NCBI RefSeq assembly: GCF_928381705.1
Contig: NZ_CAKMSR010000003.1
Coordinates: forward strand, 124,001-188,000
DNA from: Rothia nasimurium
GTDB lineage: Bacteria > Actinomycetota > Actinomycetes > Actinomycetales > Micrococcaceae
Length of the DNA stretch: 64,000 bases
Direction of reading: 5' to 3'
Shown: positions 7,964-16,139 of the stretch, in pieces
How positions within the stretch are numbered: the stretch's first letter is position 1
Layout: each line of letters starts with the position of its first letter
The notes under the pieces: generated by a model
The model's input: only the letters and a program-made list of their open reading frames with translations
What the model was told of the DNA's origin: nothing
The model's database searches: none
Made by a program: the position numbers and the translations under genes

Positions 7964-9016
7964 GTGAAGAAAAAGTCAGCCCTTTTCGCATCCAGCGGCG
8001 CCGTGCTCGCCCTCGTTCTGTCTGCCTGCGGCGGCTCCGGCAGCGGCAGCAGCCTCTCAGATGTCGACTACTCCATGAACGGGGCAACCGCCGAACCCTC
8101 GGTTTCCTTCGCAACCCCCTTCGCAGCCAACGGCACCGAAGCCTACAAGATTGAGGACGGCGACGGCGCCACCATCGAGGACGGCGACAGCCTGCTCGTT
8201 GACGCCACCGTCTTCAGCGGAGCCGACGGCACCTCCCTGGGCACCACCTACACCGACGCACCCATGATTATCCCCGTGGGCGAAGACCTGAAGAACGCCG
8301 CCCCCGAGCTATACGACATTCTGATCGGCTCAAAGGTCGGTATGTCCTTCTCTTACTCCACCAACATCGATACCACCTCCACCTCAACCGCTGAGGCAAC
8401 CCCCACCGTTTCAGCAGGCACCGCCACCAACGTCGAGGTCTACACCGTCTCCGGTAAGCTGCTCAAGAGCGCTGAAGGCACCGAGAACGAGAAGAAGTCA
8501 TCTGCCCTGGAAAGCTTCTCCCTTGCCGATGACGGCACCGCCACCCTGACCCTGTCACCAGACCGCGGCGATGCCCCCACCGAGCTTTACACCGAAGACC
8601 TCATCACCGGCACCGGTGCAACCGTGAGTGAATCCGACACCCTCTACGTCAACTACGTTGGCGTGACCTGGTCAGACGGCACCCAGTTCGACGGTAACTT
8701 CGGCGCTACCCCCACCGCCCTCTCCCTGAACGGCGTCATCGAGGGCTGGAAGCAGGGCCTGGCCGGTAAGACCGTCGGTTCCCGCGTCCTGCTGGTCATC
8801 CCCAGCGAGCTGGCCTACGGTGAGGACGCCGCCACCAGCGGCGCCCCCGAAGGTGCCCTGGTCTTCGTGGTAGACATCCTGGGCTCCTCACCCACCCGCA
8901 CCGCCGCAGCATCAGCTAGCGCCTCAGCCGACGCGTCCGCAGCTGCAACCGCAGATGCCAGCGCAAACGCTACCGAGTCTGCGAGCGCTGAAGCTACCGC
9001 CTCAGCCAGCGAATAA
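7964..9016 (+). CDS. FKBP-type peptidyl-prolyl isomerase, lipoprotein with two FKBP regions
   Basis: Secreted lipoprotein of 350 residues. I prefer the GTG at 7964, which gives a compact signal (KKKSALFASSGAVLALVL) ending in the lipobox LSAC and is preceded by caaggaaag; an ATG at 7904 would add 20 residues. Two FKBP-like regions follow: a divergent first one (about 60-170) and a typical second one with DTLYVNYVGVTWSDGTQFDGNF, GWKQGLAGKTVGSRVLLVIP and LVFVVDILG. The last 40 residues are an Ala/Ser/Glu/Asp low-complexity tail, unusual for the family. It likely folds exported proteins at the membrane surface. The first region lacks several active-site residues and may only dimerise or hold substrates. 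Confidence 0.9.
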   Translation: MKKKSALFASSGAVLALVLSACGGSGSGSSLSDVDYSMNGATAEPSVSFATPFAANGTEAYKIEDGDGATIEDGDSLLVDATVFSGADGTSLGTTYTDAPMIIPVGEDLKNAAPELYDILIGSKVGMSFSYSTNIDTTSTSTAEATPTVSAGTATNVEVYTVSGKLLKSAEGTENEKKSSALESFSLADDGTATLTLSPDRGDAPTELYTEDLITGTGATVSESDTLYVNYVGVTWSDGTQFDGNFGATPTALSLNGVIEGWKQGLAGKTVGSRVLLVIPSELAYGEDAATSGAPEGALVFVVDILGSSPTRTAAASASASADASAAATADASANATESASAEATASASE

Positions 9017-9054
9017 GACCTCTATTATCACTCGATTAGAAAAGGTAAAACCTC

Positions 9055-9456
9055 ATGTCATTTGGTCAGCGTAATCTCGACCGTAGCAAGCCCGAAATTG
9101 ATTTCCCCGAAGGTGGCACCCCCGAAGAACTCATCATCATCGATGAGATTGAGGGTGCCGGTGAGGTCGTTGAGGCTGGCGATACCGTGTCAGCCCACTA
9201 CGTGGGTGTAGCTTTCTCCACCGGTGAAGAGTTTGACTCTTCCTGGGGTCGCGGTGAGCCCCTGCGTTTCCAGGTCGGTGTCGGTATGGTGATCCGAGGC
9301 TGGGATGAGGGCCTGCTGGGTATGAAGGTGGGCGGCCGCCGTCGCCTGGAGATTCCCAGCGAGATGGCTTACGGTTCCCGCGGTGCCGGTTCTGCTATTG
9401 GCCCTAACGAATCACTGATTTTTGTGGTTGACCTGGTAGACGTCATTAAGCGTTAA
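9055..9456 (+). CDS. FKBP-type peptidyl-prolyl cis-trans isomerase (cytoplasmic)
   Basis: A 133-residue single-domain FKBP with no signal peptide. Visible FKBP signatures are VSAHYVGVAFSTGEEFDSSW, VIRGWDEGLLGMKVGGRR and IPSEMAYG, ending IFVVDLVDVIKR. It lies 38 bp after the lipoprotein FKBP and is probably cotranscribed. FKBP genes in this position between pafA and pafBC are common in Micrococcales. A strong hairpin follows. Confidence 0.93.
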   Translation: MSFGQRNLDRSKPEIDFPEGGTPEELIIIDEIEGAGEVVEAGDTVSAHYVGVAFSTGEEFDSSWGRGEPLRFQVGVGMVIRGWDEGLLGMKVGGRRRLEIPSEMAYGSRGAGSAIGPNESLIFVVDLVDVIKR

Positions 9457-9488
9457 TTCTCGCTGCGGGCTTGTGCCTGCGCGTGTTT

Positions 9489-9516
9489 GGCCCCCGGTTC
9501 GAAAGAGCCGGGGGCT
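9489..9516 (+). terminator. Hairpin with GAAA tetraloop between FKBP gene and pafBC
   Basis: A 12-bp stem (9489-9500 with 9505-9516, two G-U pairs) closed by GAAA, followed by atcttt. It can end the FKBP transcript. Its 3' arm contains the only G-rich stretch before the pafBC ATG at 9523, so the same hairpin would mask the pafBC ribosome site in read-through RNA. Confidence 0.65.
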
Positions 9517-9522
9517 ATCTTT

Positions 9523-11478
9523 ATGTATGTGACTTCTAAAGCTGTTGAACGTGCTGCTGCCTTACTTGATGTGCTCTCGTCTGCCCCTTGGGGGCTGGAC
9601 CGGGATGCTGTGCGCCAGCGGGTGCCGGGCTATGACCAGGCGGCGACCGATGCTGCGTTTGAGCGTATGTTTGAGCGCGATAAGCAGGTCTTACGGGCCC
9701 TGGGCGTTGAGCTGGTGGCTGAGCGGGCTGATCGTTCTCGGCTGGGCTTTGTGTATCGGCTGGAGGCTAGGTCGCAGGCGGTGGCTGATTTTTCGGCCTT
9801 GGACGTGGTGGTGCTGAGCCACTGTGCGCGGGCCTGGGAAGGCACCGAGGTGGAGCGGCTGGCTCGTGCTGCCCTGCTCAAGGTGGGGGCGAGTGTGGGC
9901 CAGCGTCTTGGTGGTGAGCTGGGGGAGCCCGCCCGGTTCACCACGGTCCCCGGGGTTGCAGAGTGCCTGGCGGCGGTGGCTGAGGGTAAGGGCGTGAGTT
10001 TTCGCTATGCCGGTAGGGACGAGGTGCGCACGGTTACCTGCTGGGGGCTGGGTTTGCGGTTTGGTCACTGGTACCTGGTGGGCTGGGATCGGGCCCGTCA
10101 GGGGCAGCGTATTTTTAGGCTTGATCGGGCGGCAGGTTTGTCTGTTTTGGCTGTTGAGGGGCCGCAGCCCCCTGCCACTTTTTCGATGGTACGGGAGTTG
10201 GCCGCGCTTGAACCTGAGCAGGTTCCGCAGGTAGCTACCGTGCCCCTGCTGCCCGGGAAGGGGGCGGACGGGGTGCAGCTGGCTCCCTCCTACGGGGTAG
10301 TGGAGTCTGCCCTGCAGGCTATAAAGGGCGGACGCACCCACCGGCTCCCGGAGGGCACATCAGCTCCTGGCGTGGTGGGGGACTACCAGCGAAAGGTCGC
10401 TGATGAAGAGGAAAGACTACGGCAGGAGCTGCGGGCCTGGCACACCCCGGCGCCCAATATCGCTGCTCCTGAACGAACAAAGGCCTGGAAGCCTGTAGCT
10501 GCTCAGCGGGCCCGTGAAAGTGCTTCAGACCAGCTCATGAGGCTTCTGCTGATGGTGTCCCTGATCGAGAGCACCGGGGGTCTGCCCCTTACTACCCTGG
10601 CAGATTTCTTTTCAACGACGGAACAGAAAGCCCGTACCCAGCTGGAAGGCTTAGCCAGCAGCGTTGGGTTTGAGTCCTTGGATCTAGCCATTAACTCGGC
10701 TGGGTTTGTGACCCTGCGGGGGCAGCAGGTGCTGACCCGCGGTGTGTCTCTGACTGAAACAGAAGCCCTGGCGCTGAGCCTGGCTCTCGACCTGTCGGCC
10801 AGCCTCGATACAGAGTCCTTTTACCGCCACCTGCGCCAGAAGATATGGGCCTCGGTTGCTACCGAGAACCTACCCGAGGTTGCGCCCATGCCTGAACGGG
10901 TAGGGGTCTATCGGGCCGACCTTGACCCCCTAGTACAGCGGGCTCTTGATCAGCAGATTCCCCTCGATATCACCTACAGCTCCCACCGGTCTGTCTCCCG
11001 CCGCGTTATTGAACCGCTGGCCCTCATCGTTGATAACGGGCCTCGCTACCTGCAAGCTTGGTGCCGGTTGAGCGGGCAGGTGCGGCACTTTAGGCTTGAC
11101 CAGATATTGAGTATGGCCCCGGTCGAGGGTGATAGTTTCACCCAGCAGGTGCTGACTGAATCCGAGGCGGGGGAGGACGCGTCCGCCCCCGTTAGCCCTC
11201 GCAGCTGGCTCACCCAGTTGACCAGCGGCCAAGTTGCTGCCGAGACCATGATTCTGGCTGTCGCTAAAAGTCTGCCGGTAGCCCAGCGCGAAAAAACCCA
11301 CAGCACCCTCTACCGCTACGCCCTTGAAACAGCCGAAGAAAACGGTGTGACCTTCTACAAAATACCGGTCGCCCACACCGCCTGGGCCCTCAACCTGCTC
11401 ATAGACCTGGGCCCGACCGTCCGCCTGCTCATCCCTGCCCACCTGCGGCAAGACCTACTAGAGCTACTGGGTGACTAG
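9523..11478 (+). CDS. pafBC: Fused PafB-PafC WYL-domain transcription regulator (PafBC)
   Basis: In mycobacteria PafB and PafC are two adjacent WYL proteins that form the activator of the LexA-independent DNA-damage response; here they are one 651-residue chain. Each half has an N-terminal winged-helix part and a WYL region: SFRYAGRDEVRTVTCWGL...WYLVGWD near residues 160-200 in the first half, and DITYSSHRSVSRRVIEPLAL...RYLQAW near 480-520 in the second. I start at the ATG at 9523 (MYVTSKAVERAAALLDVL); an in-frame TTG at 9487 lies inside a terminator hairpin. Fused forms are known in Arthrobacter relatives. It follows pafA, the usual context. Confidence 0.9.
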   Translation: MYVTSKAVERAAALLDVLSSAPWGLDRDAVRQRVPGYDQAATDAAFERMFERDKQVLRALGVELVAERADRSRLGFVYRLEARSQAVADFSALDVVVLSHCARAWEGTEVERLARAALLKVGASVGQRLGGELGEPARFTTVPGVAECLAAVAEGKGVSFRYAGRDEVRTVTCWGLGLRFGHWYLVGWDRARQGQRIFRLDRAAGLSVLAVEGPQPPATFSMVRELAALEPEQVPQVATVPLLPGKGADGVQLAPSYGVVESALQAIKGGRTHRLPEGTSAPGVVGDYQRKVADEEERLRQELRAWHTPAPNIAAPERTKAWKPVAAQRARESASDQLMRLLLMVSLIESTGGLPLTTLADFFSTTEQKARTQLEGLASSVGFESLDLAINSAGFVTLRGQQVLTRGVSLTETEALALSLALDLSASLDTESFYRHLRQKIWASVATENLPEVAPMPERVGVYRADLDPLVQRALDQQIPLDITYSSHRSVSRRVIEPLALIVDNGPRYLQAWCRLSGQVRHFRLDQILSMAPVEGDSFTQQVLTESEAGEDASAPVSPRSWLTQLTSGQVAAETMILAVAKSLPVAQREKTHSTLYRYALETAEENGVTFYKIPVAHTAWALNLLIDLGPTVRLLIPAHLRQDLLELLGD

Positions 11479-11579
11479 GGGCCACAAACAACTGCCCCGG
11501 CACATTACCCACCCATATCCCAGCAGAATCGGTGCAAGCCCACAGCAAAATATTCTCAAAACTAAAGCCGCTTGGGATA

Positions 11580-11585
11580 TATAAT
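11580..11585 (+). promoter_or_regulatory. -10 element (TATAAT), probable leaderless start
   Basis: A perfect TATAAT, preceded by an extended -10 TGGGATA-like stretch, lies 7 bp before the ATG at 11593. Transcription would then start at or within a base of the start codon, giving a leaderless mRNA. No convincing -35 box is seen. Confidence 0.5.
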
Positions 11586-11592
11586 TGTCACT

Positions 11593-11940
11593 ATGCCTTG
11601 GTGGTTTTGGATAGTTTTATGGACCGTGCTCGTAGTGAGCTCGCTCTGCCTGCTAGCCTGGCTGCTATACCGCGTCTTCCGCAAAGCCTTAGGGGCACTC
11701 GATGCCGCCCAAGACTGGGAGTCCAGCATTACAGATGCGCTTGGGCAGGCCAACCACGCCCAGCCCCTCAGAGAAGAACCGCAACCGGCTCTTTTCACCC
11801 CGGTAGGAACCGCCTACGCAGACTACATCCAGGGCAAGAACACTCGAACGCTCGACCGAGCCCGCCGCCGCTCTCAGCGCCGCGACGAACTCGGACAGCC
11901 CCAACTCGTCGGAGACCTCAAACGTCTTCAAGAAAGGTGA
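11593..11940 (+). CDS. Small membrane protein upstream of tatA (hypothetical)
   Basis: 115 residues with one N-terminal transmembrane helix (WWFWIVLWTVLVVSSLCLLA), then a cytoplasmic Arg-rich coil region ending DRARRRSQRRDEL...VGDLKRLQER. I do not recognise a named family. The ATG at 11593 is chosen because it starts the membrane helix and sits 7 bp from a perfect -10 box. It ends 5 bp before the tatA start and so is probably cotranscribed with tatA. It is not TatB: it lacks the TatB amphipathic signature with the Gly-Pro hinge. Confidence 0.75.
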   Translation: MPWWFWIVLWTVLVVSSLCLLAWLLYRVFRKALGALDAAQDWESSITDALGQANHAQPLREEPQPALFTPVGTAYADYIQGKNTRTLDRARRRSQRRDELGQPQLVGDLKRLQER

Positions 11941-11945
11941 CGCTC

Positions 11946-12203
11946 GTGCTCGGTAACCTCGGCCCCGTCCATCTCATCATCCTCCTTGTCATCATCATCC
12001 TGCTCTTCGGTGCCCCCAAGCTCCCCGGCATGGCCCGCAGCCTCGGCCAGTCCATGCGTATCTTCAAGTCAGAAGTTGACGGCCTGAAGAACGACTCCAA
12101 GAAGAACAACGAAGCAAACGGCGACACCAACGGTTCCGTCGTTTCCGGTGAGGTCATCAACAACCCCACCACCACCGATCAGAACAAGGGCTCACAGAAC
12201 TAA
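11946..12203 (+). CDS. tatA: Sec-independent translocase subunit TatA
   Basis: 85-residue Tat pore subunit. After the GTG start comes a short periplasmic end, the single membrane helix HLIILLVIIILLFGAPKLP with the hinge FGAPKLP, the amphipathic helix MARSLGQSMRIFKSEVDGLK, and a polar Asn/Thr-rich tail. Ribosome site aagaaagg lies 9 bp before GTG 11946; an in-frame GTG at 11937 is less well placed. tatC follows about 100 bp later. No tatB is seen in the window; in actinobacteria tatB is usually elsewhere. Confidence 0.94.
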   Translation: MLGNLGPVHLIILLVIIILLFGAPKLPGMARSLGQSMRIFKSEVDGLKNDSKKNNEANGDTNGSVVSGEVINNPTTTDQNKGSQN

Positions 12204-12244
12204 GTTCTCGCCCCCCCCAGAGCGTTCGTGAGTTAACCGCCCGA

Positions 12245-12272
12245 CCCGTGCCCTGGCCACCCAGGGCGCGGG
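12245..12272 (+). terminator. Hairpin between tatA and tatC
   Basis: A 12-bp stem (12245-12256 with 12261-12272, one G-U pair) with a CCAC loop, followed by TTTAT. It could reduce tatC expression relative to tatA, which is needed in larger amounts. Confidence 0.55.
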
Positions 12273-12307
12273 TTTATGGGCTCCCAGAGTTTCAGTAGAA
12301 GGCACCC

Positions 12308-13156
12308 ATGGCTAAATCAACCAGCCGAAAGAACAACCCCCAGGCCACCATGGCCCTCGGCGAGCACTTTCGCGAATTCCGCAACCGCCTCATCAAAGCG
12401 GCTGTTGCTACCTTTATCTGCGCTATCGGCGGCTTCTTCCTCTACGAGCCCTTCATGGAGGCCATCAGCGCCCCGGTCTACGCCATCAACACCGAAGCTG
12501 GCCGCACCGCAGCCCTGAACTACTCCACCGCAACATCTCCCTTCGACCAGATGGTGCGTATCTCCCTCTACATCGGCCTGGTTATCGCAAGCCCCGTCTG
12601 GCTCTACCAACTCTGGGCCTTCATCACCCCGGCCCTCTACCGCAAGGAAAAGCTCTACACCCTGGGCTTCACCTTCACCGCCATCCCCATGTTCCTTCTG
12701 GGCACCGGCCTGGCCTGGTGGGTGCTGCCCACCGCCGTCCGCACCCTGACCATGTTCAGCCCCGATGGCGCAACCAACCTCTTCACCGCCGACGTCTACG
12801 TCAGCTTCGTGGTTAAATTCATGCTGGTCTTCGGTATCGCCTTCGTGCTGCCCGTTATCCTGGTCGGCCTTAACTTCATCGGCCTGATCCGCGGTAAGAC
12901 CATTCTCAAGTCCTGGCGCTGGGTAGTCGTGCTCGTTGGTCTGCTCGCTGCAATGGCAGCCCCCGGTAACGACATCATGTCCATGCTCTACCTCATGCTG
13001 CCCCTGCTCTTCTTCTTCTTTGTTGCTATCGGTATCGCCATGCTTAACGACAAGCGCCGCGACCGCCGCAACGCCAAACTGGCAGAGGGTCTCACCGACG
13101 ACGAACTCAACCGAGCCACCAGCTTAGAAGAACTCGACCAGCTCGGTCGCTCCTAA
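12308..13156 (+). CDS. tatC: Sec-independent translocase subunit TatC
   Basis: Polytopic receptor for twin-arginine signal peptides, 282 residues with six predicted membrane helices. Conserved features are the N-terminal region MALGEHFREFRNRLIK (equivalent to the family's LxELRxRL), FxxPALYRKEK after the second helix (PALYRKEK), and the conserved Phe/Glu-rich loop. The C-terminal tail is charged (NDKRRDRRNAKLAEGL). A ribosome site (gtagaaggcaccc) precedes the ATG. A canonical terminator follows, ending the tat unit. Confidence 0.95.
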   Translation: MAKSTSRKNNPQATMALGEHFREFRNRLIKAAVATFICAIGGFFLYEPFMEAISAPVYAINTEAGRTAALNYSTATSPFDQMVRISLYIGLVIASPVWLYQLWAFITPALYRKEKLYTLGFTFTAIPMFLLGTGLAWWVLPTAVRTLTMFSPDGATNLFTADVYVSFVVKFMLVFGIAFVLPVILVGLNFIGLIRGKTILKSWRWVVVLVGLLAAMAAPGNDIMSMLYLMLPLLFFFFVAIGIAMLNDKRRDRRNAKLAEGLTDDELNRATSLEELDQLGRS

Positions 13157-13163
13157 AACTTTC

Positions 13164-13196
13164 CCGCCCCGGCACGCTGTGTCGGGGCGGTTTTTT
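13164..13196 (+). terminator. Rho-independent terminator after tatC
   Basis: A 12-bp GC stem (13164-13175 with 13179-13190), a 3-nt loop and six T residues. This is the most canonical terminator in the window. Confidence 0.92.
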
Positions 13197-13264
13197 GTTC
13201 GCGCTGGAACGAAAGCTGACTGCGGGGTGCCTCTGGCCGAAATCTACCGCCTAAGATTAGACAT

Positions 13265-16105
13265 ATGGCTAGCTACGCTGAACAGTACCTGCGCGCCAAA
13301 GAACGCGCCACCTTCTCAAAGACCGCCCTCTACCGCTTTGAGCAGACCCTGAGCTTTGACCTGGATGACTTCCAGCGCCGGGCCTGCACTTCGGTTGAGG
13401 ACGGCCGGGGCGTGCTGGTTGCTGCCCCCACTGGGGCGGGCAAGACGATCGTGGGAGAGTTCGCTATCTACCTGGCTCTATCGCAGGGTAAAAAGGCCTT
13501 TTACACCACCCCGATTAAGGCTCTGAGTAACCAGAAGTACAACGACCTGGTGGCAGCCTACGGTGAGGACGCCGTGGGGCTGCTGACCGGCGACACCTCC
13601 ATCAATTCCGAAGCCCCCGTGGTCGTGATGACCACCGAGGTGCTCCGTAACATGCTCTATGCAGATTCCGCCACTCTGGCCAACCTGGGCTATGTGGTGA
13701 TGGACGAGGTGCACTACCTGGCTGACCGCTCCCGCGGGGCGGTGTGGGAAGAGTGCATTATTCACCTGCCCGAATCGATCTCTGTTATCGCCCTATCGGC
13801 TACTATCTCTAACGCTGAGGAGTTCGGTGCCTGGCTCGATACCGTGCGCGGGCAGACCGACATTATCGTTTCTGAACACCGCCCGGTTCCCCTTTGGCAG
13901 CACGTGATGGTGGGCCGCCACCTCATGGACCTCTTCGCTGGCGATACCACTGTCGAGGACGCCGCAGCCGCCACCGACCTGCCCGAGGTCAACCCAGAGC
14001 TGGTGCGGGTCGGACGCCGCCCCCGCCCCTCGCGGGGTCCGGGCGGCAAGTCCTTCTCCCGCCTGGGCAAGGGCAAACGTAGTCGTAACCAGGGCTACCA
14101 GTCCCAGGGCTATGACCGCGAGCGCCGCAGCAGCGCGGACGAGGCGAGCGCCCCCGTCCGCCCCCAGCGCATTAGCCGCCCAGAGATGATTCGCTCCCTC
14201 GATAAGGCGGGTCTGCTGCCCGGTATCTGTTTTATTTTCTCGCGGGTGGGCTGCGATGCTGCGGTATCGCAGTGTATCGATGCCGACATTCGCCTAACAA
14301 CCGAGGCCGAGGCCCAGGCTATTCGGGCCTATATAGCTGAGGCTACCGCTAGCCTTGAGACCAGTGACCTGGCGGTGCTCGGTTTTTACGAGTGGCGTGA
14401 AGGCCTGATGCGGGGTGTAGCGGCCCACCATGCGGGCCTGTTGCCGGTCTTCAAGGAGGTTGTTGAGACCCTCTTCTCTGAGGGGCTGATTCGCATGGTT
14501 TTTGCAACCGAGACCCTGGCGCTGGGCATCAATATGCCGGCCCGGTCGGTGGTTCTAGAGAAGCTCACCAAGTTCAACGGTGAGACCCACGTGGATATTA
14601 CGCCGGGGGAGTACACCCAGCTGACCGGACGCGCGGGCCGCCGCGGTATCGACGTTGAGGGTCACGCTGTGGTCATGTGGCGCCCCGGACTAGAGCCCCA
14701 GCAGGTAGCGGGCCTGGCCTCGAAGCGCACCTACCCCCTCAATTCCTCTTTTAAGCCCACCTACAATATGAGCGCCAACCTGATTGCCCAGTTTGGCACT
14801 GAGCGCACCAAGAAGATTCTGGAAAGCTCCTTTGCCCAGTTCCAGGCCGATAAGTCGGTGGTGGGAGTGGCTTCTCGGGTGAGGAAGAACGAAAAGGCTC
14901 TGGCAGGTTTCGAAGAGGCGATGACCTGCCATCTGGGTGATTTTACCGAGTATGCTCGCATCCGCCGTGACCTCTCTGACCTTGAGAAAAAGGCCGAGAA
15001 GGGCCGTAGCCGTCTGCGGCAGTCCCAGGCGGTGGCGTCCGTCCTTGACCTGCTGCCCGGCGATATCATCGAAATCCCCCGGGGCCGTAATGCGGGCCCC
15101 GCCGTGGTGCTGGCCAGGGCCGAGTCTCTGGACGACCCGCGCCCGTCCATTCTGACGATGGCGGCGCAGCTACGCCGCCTCGACCCCCGCGACCTCGACG
15201 GGCCTGTTCTGCCGGTTTCGAAGATTAAGGTGTCAAAGAAGTTCACCGGCAAGACCCCTAAGGACCGCCGGGACATGGCCTCTCGTATGCGTGAAGCCCT
15301 CTATCAGGGGCTTCCTGCCCGCTCGGGGTCTCAGAAGAAGTACTTCAACGAGCGCGAGCGCGGGGACGAACAGAAGATTGAGGAGCTGCGCCGGGCCCTG
15401 CGCAACCACCCCTGCCACGGGTGCTCTGACCGTGAGAATCATGCCCGGTGGGCTGAGCGCTGGTACCGCCTGTCGCGCGATACCGACGGTTTGCGCCGTC
15501 AGATTGAGCGCCGCACCAACACTATCGCCCAGGTCTTTGAGCGTATTACCCAGCTGCTGGCTAGCTACGGTTATGTTGAGACGGTGGAGGGGCGTCGCGT
15601 GCTTACCGCCCGGGGTGCCTCCCTGCGCCGGGTTTACGGTGAAAAGGACCTGCTGACCTCCCTCTGCCTTGAGGACGGCTTCTTGCAGGGCCTTGACCCG
15701 GCGTCTACCGCTGCGGTGGTCTCAGCCCTGGTCTATGAGGCTAAACGCGATGAGCTGGGTCTGCTATCTCGCTACCCCGGTCACGGGGTTGAGGGGGCAC
15801 TGATGACCGTGCTGAAGCACTGGAACAAGCTCAACGACGCCGAAAAACTCCACCGGCTACCGCAGACCGCTTCACCCGACTTCGGTATGGTTTGGCCCGT
15901 CTATAAGTGGGCGCGGGGCAAGAGCCTCGCCCAGGCGATCGATAGTACCGACCTGGCCGCTGGCGACTTCGTGCGCTGGACCAAACAGGTCATCGACAGC
16001 CTTGATCAGATTGCCCACGTGGCGTCGTCTGACCCCCAGCTACGCACCCAGTGCGAGGCCGCTATCAACCTGCTTCGCCGCGGCGTGGTAGCGACCCAGC
16101 TTTAG
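13265..16105 (+). CDS. helY: DEAD/DEAH-box RNA helicase HelY (Ski2-like)
   Basis: 946-residue superfamily 2 helicase. Motif I AAPTGAGKT is near residue 54, motif II reads DEVH (VVMDEVHYLADR), motif III is SATIS, and motif VI region is QLTGRAGRRGID. The C-terminal half carries the Ski2/DSHCT type region, and NHPCHGCSDRENHARW is a conserved Cys motif of the family. These enzymes are thought to act in RNA processing or decay. An arginine-rich insertion (GKSFSRLGKGKRSRNQGYQ) follows motif IV region around residue 260. It follows the tat terminator and precedes an amidohydrolase-like gene by 34 bp. Confidence 0.93.
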   Translation: MASYAEQYLRAKERATFSKTALYRFEQTLSFDLDDFQRRACTSVEDGRGVLVAAPTGAGKTIVGEFAIYLALSQGKKAFYTTPIKALSNQKYNDLVAAYGEDAVGLLTGDTSINSEAPVVVMTTEVLRNMLYADSATLANLGYVVMDEVHYLADRSRGAVWEECIIHLPESISVIALSATISNAEEFGAWLDTVRGQTDIIVSEHRPVPLWQHVMVGRHLMDLFAGDTTVEDAAAATDLPEVNPELVRVGRRPRPSRGPGGKSFSRLGKGKRSRNQGYQSQGYDRERRSSADEASAPVRPQRISRPEMIRSLDKAGLLPGICFIFSRVGCDAAVSQCIDADIRLTTEAEAQAIRAYIAEATASLETSDLAVLGFYEWREGLMRGVAAHHAGLLPVFKEVVETLFSEGLIRMVFATETLALGINMPARSVVLEKLTKFNGETHVDITPGEYTQLTGRAGRRGIDVEGHAVVMWRPGLEPQQVAGLASKRTYPLNSSFKPTYNMSANLIAQFGTERTKKILESSFAQFQADKSVVGVASRVRKNEKALAGFEEAMTCHLGDFTEYARIRRDLSDLEKKAEKGRSRLRQSQAVASVLDLLPGDIIEIPRGRNAGPAVVLARAESLDDPRPSILTMAAQLRRLDPRDLDGPVLPVSKIKVSKKFTGKTPKDRRDMASRMREALYQGLPARSGSQKKYFNERERGDEQKIEELRRALRNHPCHGCSDRENHARWAERWYRLSRDTDGLRRQIERRTNTIAQVFERITQLLASYGYVETVEGRRVLTARGASLRRVYGEKDLLTSLCLEDGFLQGLDPASTAAVVSALVYEAKRDELGLLSRYPGHGVEGALMTVLKHWNKLNDAEKLHRLPQTASPDFGMVWPVYKWARGKSLAQAIDSTDLAAGDFVRWTKQVIDSLDQIAHVASSDPQLRTQCEAAINLLRRGVVATQL

Positions 16106-16139
16106 TCTGTTGTACTGTCAGTATTGTGAAAGGACGGCA

